A stretch of DNA of 64,000 nucleotides from positions 1-64,000 of the forward strand of contig NZ_MRCQ01000012.1 in assembly GCF_002304005.1 (NCBI RefSeq), given 5' to 3'. Positions within the stretch are counted from its first letter, which is position 1, and the number at the start of each line of letters is the position of its first letter. Below the pieces are notes generated by a model. It did not search any database. It was not told the origin of the DNA and worked only from the letters and a program-made list of their open reading frames with translations. The position numbers and the translations under genes are program-made. Origin of the DNA: Flavobacterium sp. ACN6 (GTDB lineage Bacteria > Bacteroidota > Bacteroidia > Flavobacteriales > Flavobacteriaceae). Of this stretch, positions 8,001 to 15,816 are shown one piece after another.

Positions 8001-10350
8001 ATGGTCCTTTTAAATTTAAATGATAGGAAGTACGAGGAGCAATAAAATCTTTTCCGTTTACGGTATAAATTTGTAAGTCACCTATTGAGCTTTTTAATTC
8101 TTTATTGGAAAAAATATTGTTTTCATAATATGAATTGATTTCACTTCCAGAATATACTCCGATGCTTCCTTTATAATGTTTAGGAAGATGCCCAGCTTGT
8201 TCCAAAGCTTCGAATGAAATTTCTAGAAATATTCGTATTTGCGGATCCATTGCTGCGGCCAGCTGTGGATTTAATCCAAAGAAGTTGGCATCAAATGTTT
8301 TGGCAGAAGGCAATATTCCTCTAGCGCCTATATAAAGTGGATCTTTACGAAGGCTTTCGGGTAAACTGCTGTCTAATTCTTCTTTTGTGAAAAGGGAAAT
8401 GGTTTCTTTACCATCTCTTAGATTTTCCCATAATTCATCAATTGTATCGGAACCAGGAAATCTTCCTGCCATTCCAATTACAGCGATATCTGCAGAAGTT
8501 GTTTTGTAGTTATTCGTTTCTTTAAAAGCAAACAAATCTTCATCATTAATATTCTCTTCTAAAGTTGCAGCAAGTTCTCTAATTGTGGGATGAATATATA
8601 TTTTAGAAACTGGTATATCTTTAGATAAATTCTGTCTCATTAAGGTAGTAACTTTTTGTGCCAATACAGAACTGCCTCCCATATCAAAGAAGTCATCATC
8701 AATACCTATACTTGATATTTTTAATTCTTCGCTCCAGATTTTTGCAATATTTTTTTCTAATTGCGTATTAGGTTTTTTGAAAAGAGGAGCAGAATCAGGT
8801 CTATTATATTCGGGAACTGGTAAATTCTTTTTATCAATTTTTCCATTTGGTGTTATCGGAAAATCATCGATCCAAATATACTTTGAAGGAATTAATATTT
8901 CAGGAAGTATTTTAGAAAGAGCCTCCTGAATTAATTTTTCATCTTGTGATTCTTCTTTAGATTTTAAATAAGCTACAAGTTTGTCTTCATTACCAAAAAG
9001 ATTGCTGACAATAACTGCAGATTGTTTTATTCCATGCAAAGTATTTAAGGCGGCTTCTATTTCACCCAACTCAATACGATGACCTCTAATTTTTACCTGA
9101 TGATCTATACGTCCTAAACATTGAAACTCTCCATTTGGCAATAATTTTCCTAAGTCACCAGTTCGATAAAGAATAGAATTGGCTTCAGTTGAGAAAGGAT
9201 TTGGTACAAATTTTTCAGCTGTAAGTTCGGGGCGTTTCCAGTAACCTTCTGCGACTCCATCCCCGCCAATTACTATTTCTCCAATTGTTCCTGGTGCAAC
9301 AATTTTACCTTGTTCATCTAATAAATAAATTTGTGTATTTGCAATAGGATGTCCAATGGTTATTAAATCATCATCAGCAAAAATTTGTTTTACGGCAGAC
9401 CATACAGTAGTTTCAGTTGGCCCATACATATTCCAAAGCGAGTCGCATCGTGAAGTGAGCTGGCGTGCAAGGTTCAATGGCATCGCTTCACCACCGCAAA
9501 GTGCTTTTAAAGACAGTGGTGTTTCCCATCCAGAATCAAGTAACAATTGCCATGTGGTTGGTGTAGCCTGCATTATTGTGATTTCTTTTTTCTTTAAAAG
9601 ATTTAATAATAACTGACCGTCGCGGGTAGTTTCGTAATCTGCAAAAACTACTGCGGCACCTTTTATTAATGGCAGAAACAATTCTAATCCAGCAATATCA
9701 AAGGAGATTGTAGTAATTGATAATAATTTGTCTGCTGCTTTTATACCTGGCTCAATTGCCATACTATAAAGAAAGTTTACTAAATTTTTATGAGTGACAG
9801 TAACTCCTTTAGGTTTTCCTGTAGATCCAGAAGTATACATCATATATGCAACAGCTTTATTGGAAACAACATTTGGAAGTGGTAAAACAGGATATTCATC
9901 AAGTGAAGATATTACATCTTCTATTACTATTTTTTTGGAAGAATTGGGTAATGAATCTGAAAGGGCTTTTGTGGTTAATAAAAAACTTGCTTCAGAATCT
10001 ATAAGCATAAATTCCAAACGTTCAGCAGGAAATTTAGGGTCTAATGGCAGATATGCAGCACCGCATTGTAAAATTGCAAAAAGAGAAGCAATTAAATTTG
10101 GGCTTCTTTCCATTGATACAGCAACAATTTGTCCAGAAGATAAACCTTGTAGCGAAAAGTAATTAGCCATTCTATTTACAAGTGTATCCAATTCTGCATA
10201 ACTGATTTTTTGGTTCTCAAATTCAAGAGCTGTTGAATCAGGAGATGCTTTAGCCTGCTCTGAAAAAAGTTCATGCAGCGGACTTGTTGGATAATTCATT
10301 TTTGTCCAGTTTATTTTGTTTTCCAGATTATTGTTGTTAGGTCTTTTCAT
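5035..10350 (-). CDS. Hybrid NRPS-PKS, A-T-KS-AT-ACP with C-terminal docking region
   Basis: This 1771-residue protein starts directly with an A domain and so looks like a loading module. It has YTSGSTGKPKG near 171, NMYGPTET near 305, NGKIDKK near 502 and a carrier serine in DMGGSSV near 559. A ketosynthase follows from about 620 with all three catalytic residues: Cys in HSACSTS near 791, His in EAHGTATP near 926 and His in NMGHTTAA near 965. The acyltransferase has GHSIGE near 1237 and HAFH near 1333, the malonyl-CoA-type motif. The ACP serine is in GLDSLS near 1561. There is no KR, DH or ER, so the beta-keto group should stay. The pocket code reads D-I-L-Q-L-G-M-V-W-K by eye, again glycine-like. 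The C-terminus has a heptad-like helix near 1650 and a GNPAWFIKDPNQ tail, probably for contact with the next protein. Confidence 0.93.
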   Translation of the reverse strand: MKRPNNNNLENKINWTKMNYPTSPLHELFSEQAKASPDSTALEFENQKISYAELDTLVNRMANYFSLQGLSSGQIVAVSMERSPNLIASLFAILQCGAAYLPLDPKFPAERLEFMLIDSEASFLLTTKALSDSLPNSSKKIVIEDVISSLDEYPVLPLPNVVSNKAVAYMMYTSGSTGKPKGVTVTHKNLVNFLYSMAIEPGIKAADKLLSITTISFDIAGLELFLPLIKGAAVVFADYETTRDGQLLLNLLKKKEITIMQATPTTWQLLLDSGWETPLSLKALCGGEAMPLNLARQLTSRCDSLWNMYGPTETTVWSAVKQIFADDDLITIGHPIANTQIYLLDEQGKIVAPGTIGEIVIGGDGVAEGYWKRPELTAEKFVPNPFSTEANSILYRTGDLGKLLPNGEFQCLGRIDHQVKIRGHRIELGEIEAALNTLHGIKQSAVIVSNLFGNEDKLVAYLKSKEESQDEKLIQEALSKILPEILIPSKYIWIDDFPITPNGKIDKKNLPVPEYNRPDSAPLFKKPNTQLEKNIAKIWSEELKISSIGIDDDFFDMGGSSVLAQKVTTLMRQNLSKDIPVSKIYIHPTIRELAATLEENINDEDLFAFKETNNYKTTSADIAVIGMAGRFPGSDTIDELWENLRDGKETISLFTKEELDSSLPESLRKDPLYIGARGILPSAKTFDANFFGLNPQLAAAMDPQIRIFLEISFEALEQAGHLPKHYKGSIGVYSGSEINSYYENNIFSNKELKSSIGDLQIYTVNGKDFIAPRTSYHLNLKGPSVSVHSACSTSLLAVAEAVKAIRTGMCDIALAGGSSVTAPINSGHLYDDGFIKSPDGSTRSFDASGKGTVFSDGAGVVLLKKLEEAEKDGDIIYGVIKGVGVNNDGGDKGSFMAPSPKGQAGAIINAFNDAQISPSTITYMEAHGTATPIGDPIEIEGLKIAYGKQEKNNYCALGTIKSNMGHTTAAAGVAGLIKVMLAMRYKQIPPMVNFTKPNPNIDFDNSPFYINNTLIDWKADGIRRAGISSFGIGSTNVHAIVEEYEAKPKQSSSGRPFEILMWSAKSQNSLLGYENALGHFIDKSKDIALADMSYSLNTTRDDFNHRSFLIADSTKSAAEKLLCLKTKSSKSAILKSVPSEIGFLFPGQGAQYLQMGKTLYDNEKVYRESIDKCADLLMEDLKMDIRDIIYPKNNSTEAEELLKDTQLTQPALFVTEYALSQLWLSWGIKPTFLCGHSIGEFAAAHLAGILSLKDALHIVAIRGKLISELPGGSMLIVRVSIDKLKELLPDTLSVAAINANQFCVVSGTKEDIVAFNEKLDTQEIPNKLLNTSHAFHSFMMDPILDTFKNELEKITLNIPRLPIISTVTGTWLTDTDATDPMYWVNHLKNTVRFADAMDTAFKLEDFILLEVGPGQTLTTLARQQAAGKIISAFPSLTFPKDEQENEYFTVLNALGDLWMRGVNPDWKSFYSEQQRQKIELPSYVFDRKHCWIEPLETRETAIIQKASVSESPIISIETESKNVHIKDSKKDSILFKISEIIENASGITFDSDSASNTFLELGLDSLSLTQLSGKLKKEFDLPITFRQLNEGFSTPSLLADYIELNLPEEHFINASKEVEITTNHIIESNTLVKDQQLSLNQNQISLEQIVQQIQLLSQKVDQLQNYQSSSANGNTSFANLKIEHFESIKFSPKNGVETNGTNGVHKKEKSIDTSKLNNQKSAPTITADKKYTIMANEPPVQGSKLGRDENGNPAWFIKDPNQNGDFVKIKL

Positions 10351-11247
10351 TTTAAATTGTATTAAAATTAAAGTTGAGCAAAATAATATGATAATATTAG
10401 CGTTGTGCTAAAAAGAAAAGAATTTAAAATACTGGCTTATAGTTTGTTAGTAGGGAATTTTACACTTTTTATTTATGGAGCTTCTTGAAAAATAAATAGA
10501 TGTAAGAATTTTGATTGGTTTTAGCCTTTACTTTGTCTTTATATTAAAATAATATTTACAGCTTATTATTCAATAAGTTGATCAAAAAAAGGAAAAAAAT
10601 TTCAGTAATACTTGCATATTCTGTATAAAGCTATTATTATCGATGAAAAGCATATTTTGAATTGAATCAGACAAATTTTGTTTATAATTGTTGATAGTCA
10701 TTTAGAGTTAATTTTCTCTCGTTAACTTCTTTTTACTTTATTTTAAAATAGATCAGCGAAAGTTGAAACTCTATCTTTTTTCAAAAAATCTACAGTAATT
10801 ATTATATTTTTAAAATAAAAAAAATAATTTATTCGATGGTGTAATTGATTTAAAATCAATAATATAAAAGCTTGTTAAAATAACAGATTTGCTTTTTTTG
10901 ATGCCGTACAATTATGAAATAATAGTAATTTGGGCTGCTGAATTGAAGAATAGGTAAAAATGAGGGGCACAGATAATTTATGAAGTATATCAGCGTTATT
11001 TTATGGATAACCATTGTTTAGATTGCAAAACCAATCATATTTCATCTTTTATTGTCACTTATTATAACATAATGTAGTTTTCTTAGATAATATGTTAAAC
11101 AATAAAAAAAATTAACTTTTTCAATGTAAGTAAAAAGTCATTAAAATACTACATTTGATGTGTTTTATCGGATATAAACTATATTATATCGATTATTTTT
11201 TGAAATTAAATATTTTTGCAGTATAACAAATATAGAGAAATTAAACT
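10351..11247. other. 897-bp divergent intergenic region
   Basis: No convincing coding region is visible on either strand. The region must hold the divergent promoters of the minus-strand assembly line and the plus-strand secreted-protein operon. Visible structure includes a 6-bp inverted repeat with a 4-nt loop, CTTATT-ATTC-AATAAG at 10562-10577, and the -7-like element listed separately. It is unusually long for this genome and extremely AT-rich. Confidence 0.5.
11211..11218 (+). promoter_or_regulatory. Candidate -7 promoter element TATTTTTG
   Basis: TATTTTTG matches the Bacteroidota sigma-ABfr -7 consensus TAnnTTTG and lies 29 bp upstream of the GTG start of the T9SS protein gene. No well-placed TTG -33 partner is seen, so this is a sequence match only. 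Confidence 0.35.
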
Positions 11248-11769
11248 GTGAAGTATCTAAGATTAAAATACATTAACCTACTTATAATTACGATGTTATT
11301 TTTTCCTTTTTTAGGGAATAGTCAGACGCAGTCCAGCGATATTATGGAGACCATAATTACATCTGGAAGTAATGCAACAGGCAGTTCTGGAACAGTTACC
11401 TACTCAATTGGACAAGTATTTTATACTTATATTGGAGTAGAATCAGTTTATAATGTAGCCCAAGGAATACAGCATCAAGAAAAAGATGGAAACTTAGGAA
11501 CACCCGAAGTTGAAACACCTACAACAGAAATATTAGCTTTCCCAAATCCGACAATAGATTTTGTTACCATAAGTATGACTGGTTTAGAGTTAGAGAGCGG
11601 ACAAAGATCTTATAAGCTTTATGACATTCAAGGAAGGCTTTTAAAACAAAATACAATTGATCAAACAGAAGCACAAGTGAGCTTTAATTATCTAAGTCCA
11701 TCCATTTATATACTTGTAGTGTATAATGATAATAAAATTTTGAAATCGTTTAAAATAATAAAAAATTAA
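11248..11769 (+). CDS. Secreted protein with T9SS type A sorting domain
   Basis: This 173-residue protein starts at GTG. That start gives a classical signal peptide: a basic KYLRLK n-region, a hydrophobic core LLIITMLFFPFLG, and a likely cut after GNS. The next in-frame ATG at 11293 would remove the basic part. The middle is short and rich in Ser, Thr and Gly. The last 80 or so residues form a Por secretion-system C-terminal domain: AFPNPTIDFVTIS, then KLYDIQGRLLK, then YILVVYNDNKILKSFKIIK. Such domains direct cargo through the type IX system to the cell surface or medium. It leads a three-gene run of secreted proteins. The cargo part matches no family I know. Confidence 0.82.
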   Translation: MKYLRLKYINLLIITMLFFPFLGNSQTQSSDIMETIITSGSNATGSSGTVTYSIGQVFYTYIGVESVYNVAQGIQHQEKDGNLGTPEVETPTTEILAFPNPTIDFVTISMTGLELESGQRSYKLYDIQGRLLKQNTIDQTEAQVSFNYLSPSIYILVVYNDNKILKSFKIIKN

Positions 11770-11782
11770 AAAAATAGATCTA

Positions 11783-12514
11783 ATGAAACTTGCACATACC
11801 CTTTTATTATTATTATTTGTGACTGTTACGTTTAAGGTATTTGCACAAGCACCTGAAAAAATGAGTTATCAAGCCATTATTCGAGCTCAAGATAATAGCT
11901 TAGTTGTTAACTCTAGGATAAGCCTTAAAGTTGTTGTTCATCAAGGCGCAGCAACGGGTACAAATGTTTATCAAGAAACGCATTCTGTTACTACAAATGT
12001 TAATGGTTTGGTTTCTCTTGAACTTGGGACAGGAACAGTTGCCACGGGAGATTTTAGTAAAATTGCTTGGGATAAAGGACCTTATTATATTGAAACACAA
12101 GTGGATGTTAAGGGAGGGACCAATTATAATATTACAGGTGTTACACAGCTTTTGAGTGTACCTTATGCTTTGTATGCAAAAACATCAGGAGGAACGTCAT
12201 CTACGCCGTTCAGGTCTGCAATTGTTTCATTTACTTCATCAAGAAATATTGCGGCAGGAGATATAAACAATACAATTGAATGTACTTCATCGGCCATATT
12301 AACACTAACTTCTGATTTTGGAAATATGGTGGTGGGTGAGACTATTAATTTGGAGGCTCACAATGGTGCAATCTTAACTATACAAGCTGCTTCTGGCGTA
12401 ACTATTAATTATAATGCTGGTGCAAGTGCCAGATTTACCAGTGCAGCTGGGAATGTAAGGTTTGGATTTCTTAGAAAAATAGGTACAAATTCGTATATCA
12501 TTTCTGGACAATGA
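11783..12514 (+). CDS. Secreted protein with Bacteroidota N-domain and tail-fibre-like C-domain
   Basis: A signal peptide (MKLAHTLLLLLFVTVTFKVFAQ) is followed by PEKMSYQAIIRAQDNSLV and, later, LLSVPYALYAKTSG. Those two blocks bracket an N-terminal domain of about 120 residues seen in many exported Bacteroidota proteins of unknown role. The last 100 or so residues (NNTIECTSSAILTLT, then ILTIQAASGVTINY, then a closing ISGQ) resemble the small beta-rich receptor-type domain found at the end of many phage tail-fibre proteins. That likeness is from memory, not a search. It lies 13 bp after the T9SS protein gene, and its stop overlaps the next start by 4 bp (ATGA), so the three are probably co-transcribed. 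It is probably a surface or secreted binding protein. Confidence 0.7.
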   Translation: MKLAHTLLLLLFVTVTFKVFAQAPEKMSYQAIIRAQDNSLVVNSRISLKVVVHQGAATGTNVYQETHSVTTNVNGLVSLELGTGTVATGDFSKIAWDKGPYYIETQVDVKGGTNYNITGVTQLLSVPYALYAKTSGGTSSTPFRSAIVSFTSSRNIAAGDINNTIECTSSAILTLTSDFGNMVVGETINLEAHNGAILTIQAASGVTINYNAGASARFTSAAGNVRFGFLRKIGTNSYIISGQ

Positions 12515-14694
12515 AACATCTAATTTATTTTTTACTCTTTTCGACATCAGTTTTTTCGCAAAATTATCAATATGCAATTGAAGAGGTTGCTGTGACAACT
12601 CCTGAAGCACCAGGCGTAAATAACCAGCTTGAAGAGATTGAATATTTTAAAGCGTACTTATTACCTCTTACGCAAAAAGCTACTATTCAGTCAGCTTTAG
12701 ATAAATACGGAGCTGTACGATTAGAAAAAGGAGATTATTCGGGAGTGAACATTGTCATGAAAAGTAATCAAAAGCTATATGGACATGCATCTTTAAATAA
12801 AGTATCAAATATTACGATAGCTGCAGGAAGTACGGGAGTTGTTTTAGAATCACTGCTTCCAGCAGATCAGACAATAACATTGCAGTCAGGAGGCGTAATT
12901 TCTTATTGTACTTTCAAATCTATTAAGTGGGCAACCTTAGTAGGCACAAATGTAACGCTTGAGAATAATTCTTTTATAAATTTTATGGGACCGATACGCA
13001 TTGACTGCAGTCAGTCAGGATACATAAGAAATACTAAAATAATTAAACATCAGTCGCAAGGAGGTTCTAATATGCTTGTTTTAAAAGGAAATAGCGGTAC
13101 TCCTAGTTATGGAAATGTGAGTCTGCATACCAATTTTTTAACTCCTCATGGAAATACAACGGATATTGATGGTTTGCGATCACTTACTTTTGTTGGTTTA
13201 GATGCCGAAGGATGGAATCTTACTGGTGAAGGAACAAAGGCTATGATTACCGCTACTAATATTGGTAATGTAAAAATAACCGATTTTAATGGCGCGAATA
13301 GTTATTCTGCTGTTAGAACCCCATCTTTTGATATTGACGCCGAAAATGTTTTCTTCTTAGATAAATCTATGAATCTTCCAACAGATGCATTATCCGTAAG
13401 AGCAAATATGTTTGTGGTAAATGGAGGAGGAACATATGTTAGAAAATCAGGAACAGTTACAGGATTTGACCTTCAGGCTAATTTAAATGCTAGTAACACT
13501 GTAAGGTATAATGGAGTAGATCAAACAACTGCTATGTCAAATAGTACAGCGGTTAACACTATTTCAAATTCTATTTTAGGAACAAAATTTACACCTTGGA
13601 ATAGGCCGACTTGGGAAACACTACCAAACCCTTTAGGTGCAAACTGGAAAGCAGAAAGAGAGGGGAAACCAGATCAGACAAGTTATATCCAAAATCTAAT
13701 TAATACTAAAGGAGTTGCGGAATTACCAGAAGGTGTTTTTTATATTGGATCGACATTGAAACTTCCTATTGACTCTAATCATGGAATTGTAGGTCAAGGA
13801 ACAGGAAAAACAGTTATAGTTGGCCTAACAGATGATTTTCCTCTAATATCTCTAACAGGAGGTCAGGATGCTAATTTTATATTAAGTTATTTGACTCTTC
13901 AGGGTGGAAGTGTTGGAATATATTCATCTCAAGATTATGGAACACAGCACATGTCTTATCAAAACATTAAGTTTGTTGTCTTTAGAAACCAAAATTACGC
14001 TATACAGTTAAAACAAATTAGAGGATTTGATAATAACTTCCTAGATAATTTAGGTTTTGTTGATTGTAATATTGGATTTTTCCAAAATCCTCTTACTCCT
14101 TATGCAAATGATATTGATACTTCAAGTTTTGTCGACAAAACCATGTTTTATAAAAACCAATTCATTAACTGCGGTACGGCAGTTTCTATGTTAGCTACTA
14201 GAGCAGATAATTTAGATGCATGGGTAGATTGTAAATTTGATGGAGGTAAAATAGCACTTGCTTTAGGAGGTCAAAACGCTCCTTTAGCGGCCAATTGTGA
14301 TTTTACTAATTATACTGGAGTAAATATTATAACAAGTAATGTATTCTCATTATACAACTCTAATATATATAACAACAGAATTACTGGTTCAACAATAAAT
14401 TCAATTAGTACTAATATTGAAGGATGTCAATTTTTGGATAATACTCCGCCATTTTCGCCGGTATTATTCAATCCTTTAAACAATCATATCGTAAACTCAA
14501 CAATTACAGGGAATATTGTCACTGTAATTCCAGCGAATCAAGGTTACGGACTAGAATCTGCTGTTTATGTAAACAGTACGTTTTTAGCCAATCAAAATCT
14601 TAGTAAATTATTGGTTAATGTAAAAGCGGGGGTTCCAACTGTTATTATTAATACAACTTCAAATGCATATCCGCAGCTTTTGGTAACGCAATAA
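12511..14694 (+). CDS. Secreted beta-helix (pectate-lyase-like fold) protein
   Basis: This 727-residue protein has a signal peptide ending in TSVFSQ. Two segments look like the start of a right-handed beta-helix: TIQSALDKYGAVRLEKGDYS near 60-80, and a later one containing SYIQNLINTKG then AELPEGVFYIGSTLKL near 395-420 with IVGQGTGKTVIVG. Each is followed by short Asn/Ser/Thr-rich coils with regular hydrophobic spacing. The pattern suggests two tandem helices. The fold is used by polysaccharide lyases, epimerases and phage tailspikes, but I see no catalytic signature, so activity is open. No T9SS sorting domain is visible at the C-terminus, which ends in PQLLVTQ. Translation is probably coupled to the previous gene, and a strong terminator follows 21 bp after the stop. 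Confidence 0.72.
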   Translation: MKHLIYFLLFSTSVFSQNYQYAIEEVAVTTPEAPGVNNQLEEIEYFKAYLLPLTQKATIQSALDKYGAVRLEKGDYSGVNIVMKSNQKLYGHASLNKVSNITIAAGSTGVVLESLLPADQTITLQSGGVISYCTFKSIKWATLVGTNVTLENNSFINFMGPIRIDCSQSGYIRNTKIIKHQSQGGSNMLVLKGNSGTPSYGNVSLHTNFLTPHGNTTDIDGLRSLTFVGLDAEGWNLTGEGTKAMITATNIGNVKITDFNGANSYSAVRTPSFDIDAENVFFLDKSMNLPTDALSVRANMFVVNGGGTYVRKSGTVTGFDLQANLNASNTVRYNGVDQTTAMSNSTAVNTISNSILGTKFTPWNRPTWETLPNPLGANWKAEREGKPDQTSYIQNLINTKGVAELPEGVFYIGSTLKLPIDSNHGIVGQGTGKTVIVGLTDDFPLISLTGGQDANFILSYLTLQGGSVGIYSSQDYGTQHMSYQNIKFVVFRNQNYAIQLKQIRGFDNNFLDNLGFVDCNIGFFQNPLTPYANDIDTSSFVDKTMFYKNQFINCGTAVSMLATRADNLDAWVDCKFDGGKIALALGGQNAPLAANCDFTNYTGVNIITSNVFSLYNSNIYNNRITGSTINSISTNIEGCQFLDNTPPFSPVLFNPLNNHIVNSTITGNIVTVIPANQGYGLESAVYVNSTFLANQNLSKLLVNVKAGVPTVIINTTSNAYPQLLVTQ

Positions 14695-14715
14695 ATAAAA
14701 TAAAAACATCGATAT

Positions 14716-14757
14716 AAGGCTCAGATTAGTTTAACTATTCTGAGCCTTTATTTTTTT
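14716..14757 (+). terminator. Rho-independent terminator after the secreted-protein operon
   Basis: A perfect 10-bp stem, AAGGCTCAGA / TCTGAGCCTT (14716-14725 with 14739-14748), encloses a 13-nt loop and is followed by TATTTTTTT. It lies 21 bp after the stop of the beta-helix gene. Confidence 0.9.
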
Positions 14758-14758
14758 A

Positions 14759-15232
14759 TAGAATTATTATCTATTTATCAAAATGTACTAAAATCTTTTT
14801 TTTAAGTTTATAAGACTTCATTTTCAAACAATTCAAATTTCTTATTCATTTTTGGTGAAATCTCCTAATATAGGCCATGCAAACAAGTAGAAATACGTGA
14901 TTATTATCTTATAAAATAAGGTTTTCATGACATTCTAAGACACATCTGAGAGCCTTAAAATGTAACATGTTGTATTTTATCGATTTTAAAATCCGTTGAA
15001 CAGATTTATTATTAATTAGTCGAAACATTATATATTTTTGATCAAAATTTAAAATGAATGATAAAGAAAAACAGTCATTTAGCTTTAAACCTTGTTAATA
15101 ATTGAATAGTTGTAGTGAAAAGATGTTTTTTTTACAAATAAGATAAAAAATAGAAATTACTCTTTTTTAGAGATTGATTCATCTTGCTGCAATAATTTTA
15201 AAATAAAGAATTATTTAAATTTTTTACTTTTT
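14759..15232. other. 474-bp intergenic region before the XRE pair
   Basis: No gene is seen on either strand. The DNA is AT-rich with no strong inverted repeat. It must contain the promoter of the two XRE-like genes, but no exact TAnnTTTG element near the start could be picked with confidence. Confidence 0.4.
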
Positions 15233-15463
15233 ATGAAATATAGTGTATACGAAAATATTAGAAAGATAAGAGAATTAAAAAATTTCACTAGAGAGTATGT
15301 AGCTGCTGAGTTAAAAATGAGCACCAGTGGTTATGGTAAAATTGAAAGAGGCGATGTCGATTTAACGGTTTCGAAATTAATCGAAATTTCAAAAGTTTTA
15401 GAAGTCTCAATTGAGTTCATATTTAAATTCGATGTTTCAGTTTTTTTTAGTGAAACCAGATAA
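15233..15463 (+). CDS. Small XRE-family HTH regulator
   Basis: This 76-residue protein is almost entirely one Cro/C1-type helix-turn-helix domain: NIRKIRELKNFTREYVAAEL, then STSGYGKIERGDVDLTVSKL, then the fourth and fifth helices LIEISKVLEVSIEFIF. There is no ligand-binding or protease domain, so it is probably a dimeric DNA binder of XRE type. It is followed 75 bp later by a paralogue in the same orientation. Both lie between a secreted-protein operon and the antiterminator/EPS locus, which makes local regulation plausible but unproven. Confidence 0.8.
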   Translation: MKYSVYENIRKIRELKNFTREYVAAELKMSTSGYGKIERGDVDLTVSKLIEISKVLEVSIEFIFKFDVSVFFSETR

Positions 15464-15538
15464 AAATTCCCTCAGGTAATTGAAAGTTTATATTAATGAA
15501 ACTTAAATAAATTAGAATTAGTAATAAAAAATTTAGTT

Positions 15539-15742
15539 ATGGAAAGTTACTATTTAAAGATTAGAGAGTATCGATTGCAAAATAATCACACCCCTGAATA
15601 TGTGGCTATTCAAATGGAAATTAGTGTCAAGAAATATGAAAAAATTGAACAAGGAATGGTAGATCTCAAATTATCGAAACTAGATCAGTTAGTTAAGATT
15701 TTAGGAATCAAAAAAAGCCAAATTTTTCAATTAGGTAATTAG
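15539..15742 (+). CDS. Second small XRE-family HTH regulator (paralogue)
   Basis: This 67-residue protein is a bare Cro/C1-type helix-turn-helix. It aligns with the preceding gene through KIREYRLQNNHTPEYVAIQM, VKKYEKIEQGMVDLKLSKL and LVKILGIKKSQIF. The EYVA and KIExGxVDLxxSKL blocks are shared, so the two probably arose by tandem duplication. No toxin-like partner is visible next to either, which argues against a toxin-antitoxin pair. A single-domain protein of this size could bind operators as a homodimer or as a heterodimer with its neighbour. Confidence 0.78.
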   Translation: MESYYLKIREYRLQNNHTPEYVAIQMEISVKKYEKIEQGMVDLKLSKLDQLVKILGIKKSQIFQLGN

Positions 15743-15816
15743 TATTTTTCACAACAAATCATTTTCAAAAAGAGTTCTTATTTAAGATTAAGGTCTAAAA
15801 AAAAACTCTTTTCTTT

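Noticed and set aside
9794..10162. Plus-strand reading frame of 122 residues inside the hybrid NRPS-PKS gene
   Set aside because: It is the antisense shadow of a strongly conserved A domain and has no protein-like features of its own.
15233..15742. Toxin-antitoxin module
   Set aside because: Both genes are XRE-type DNA binders and no toxin-like protein is adjacent.
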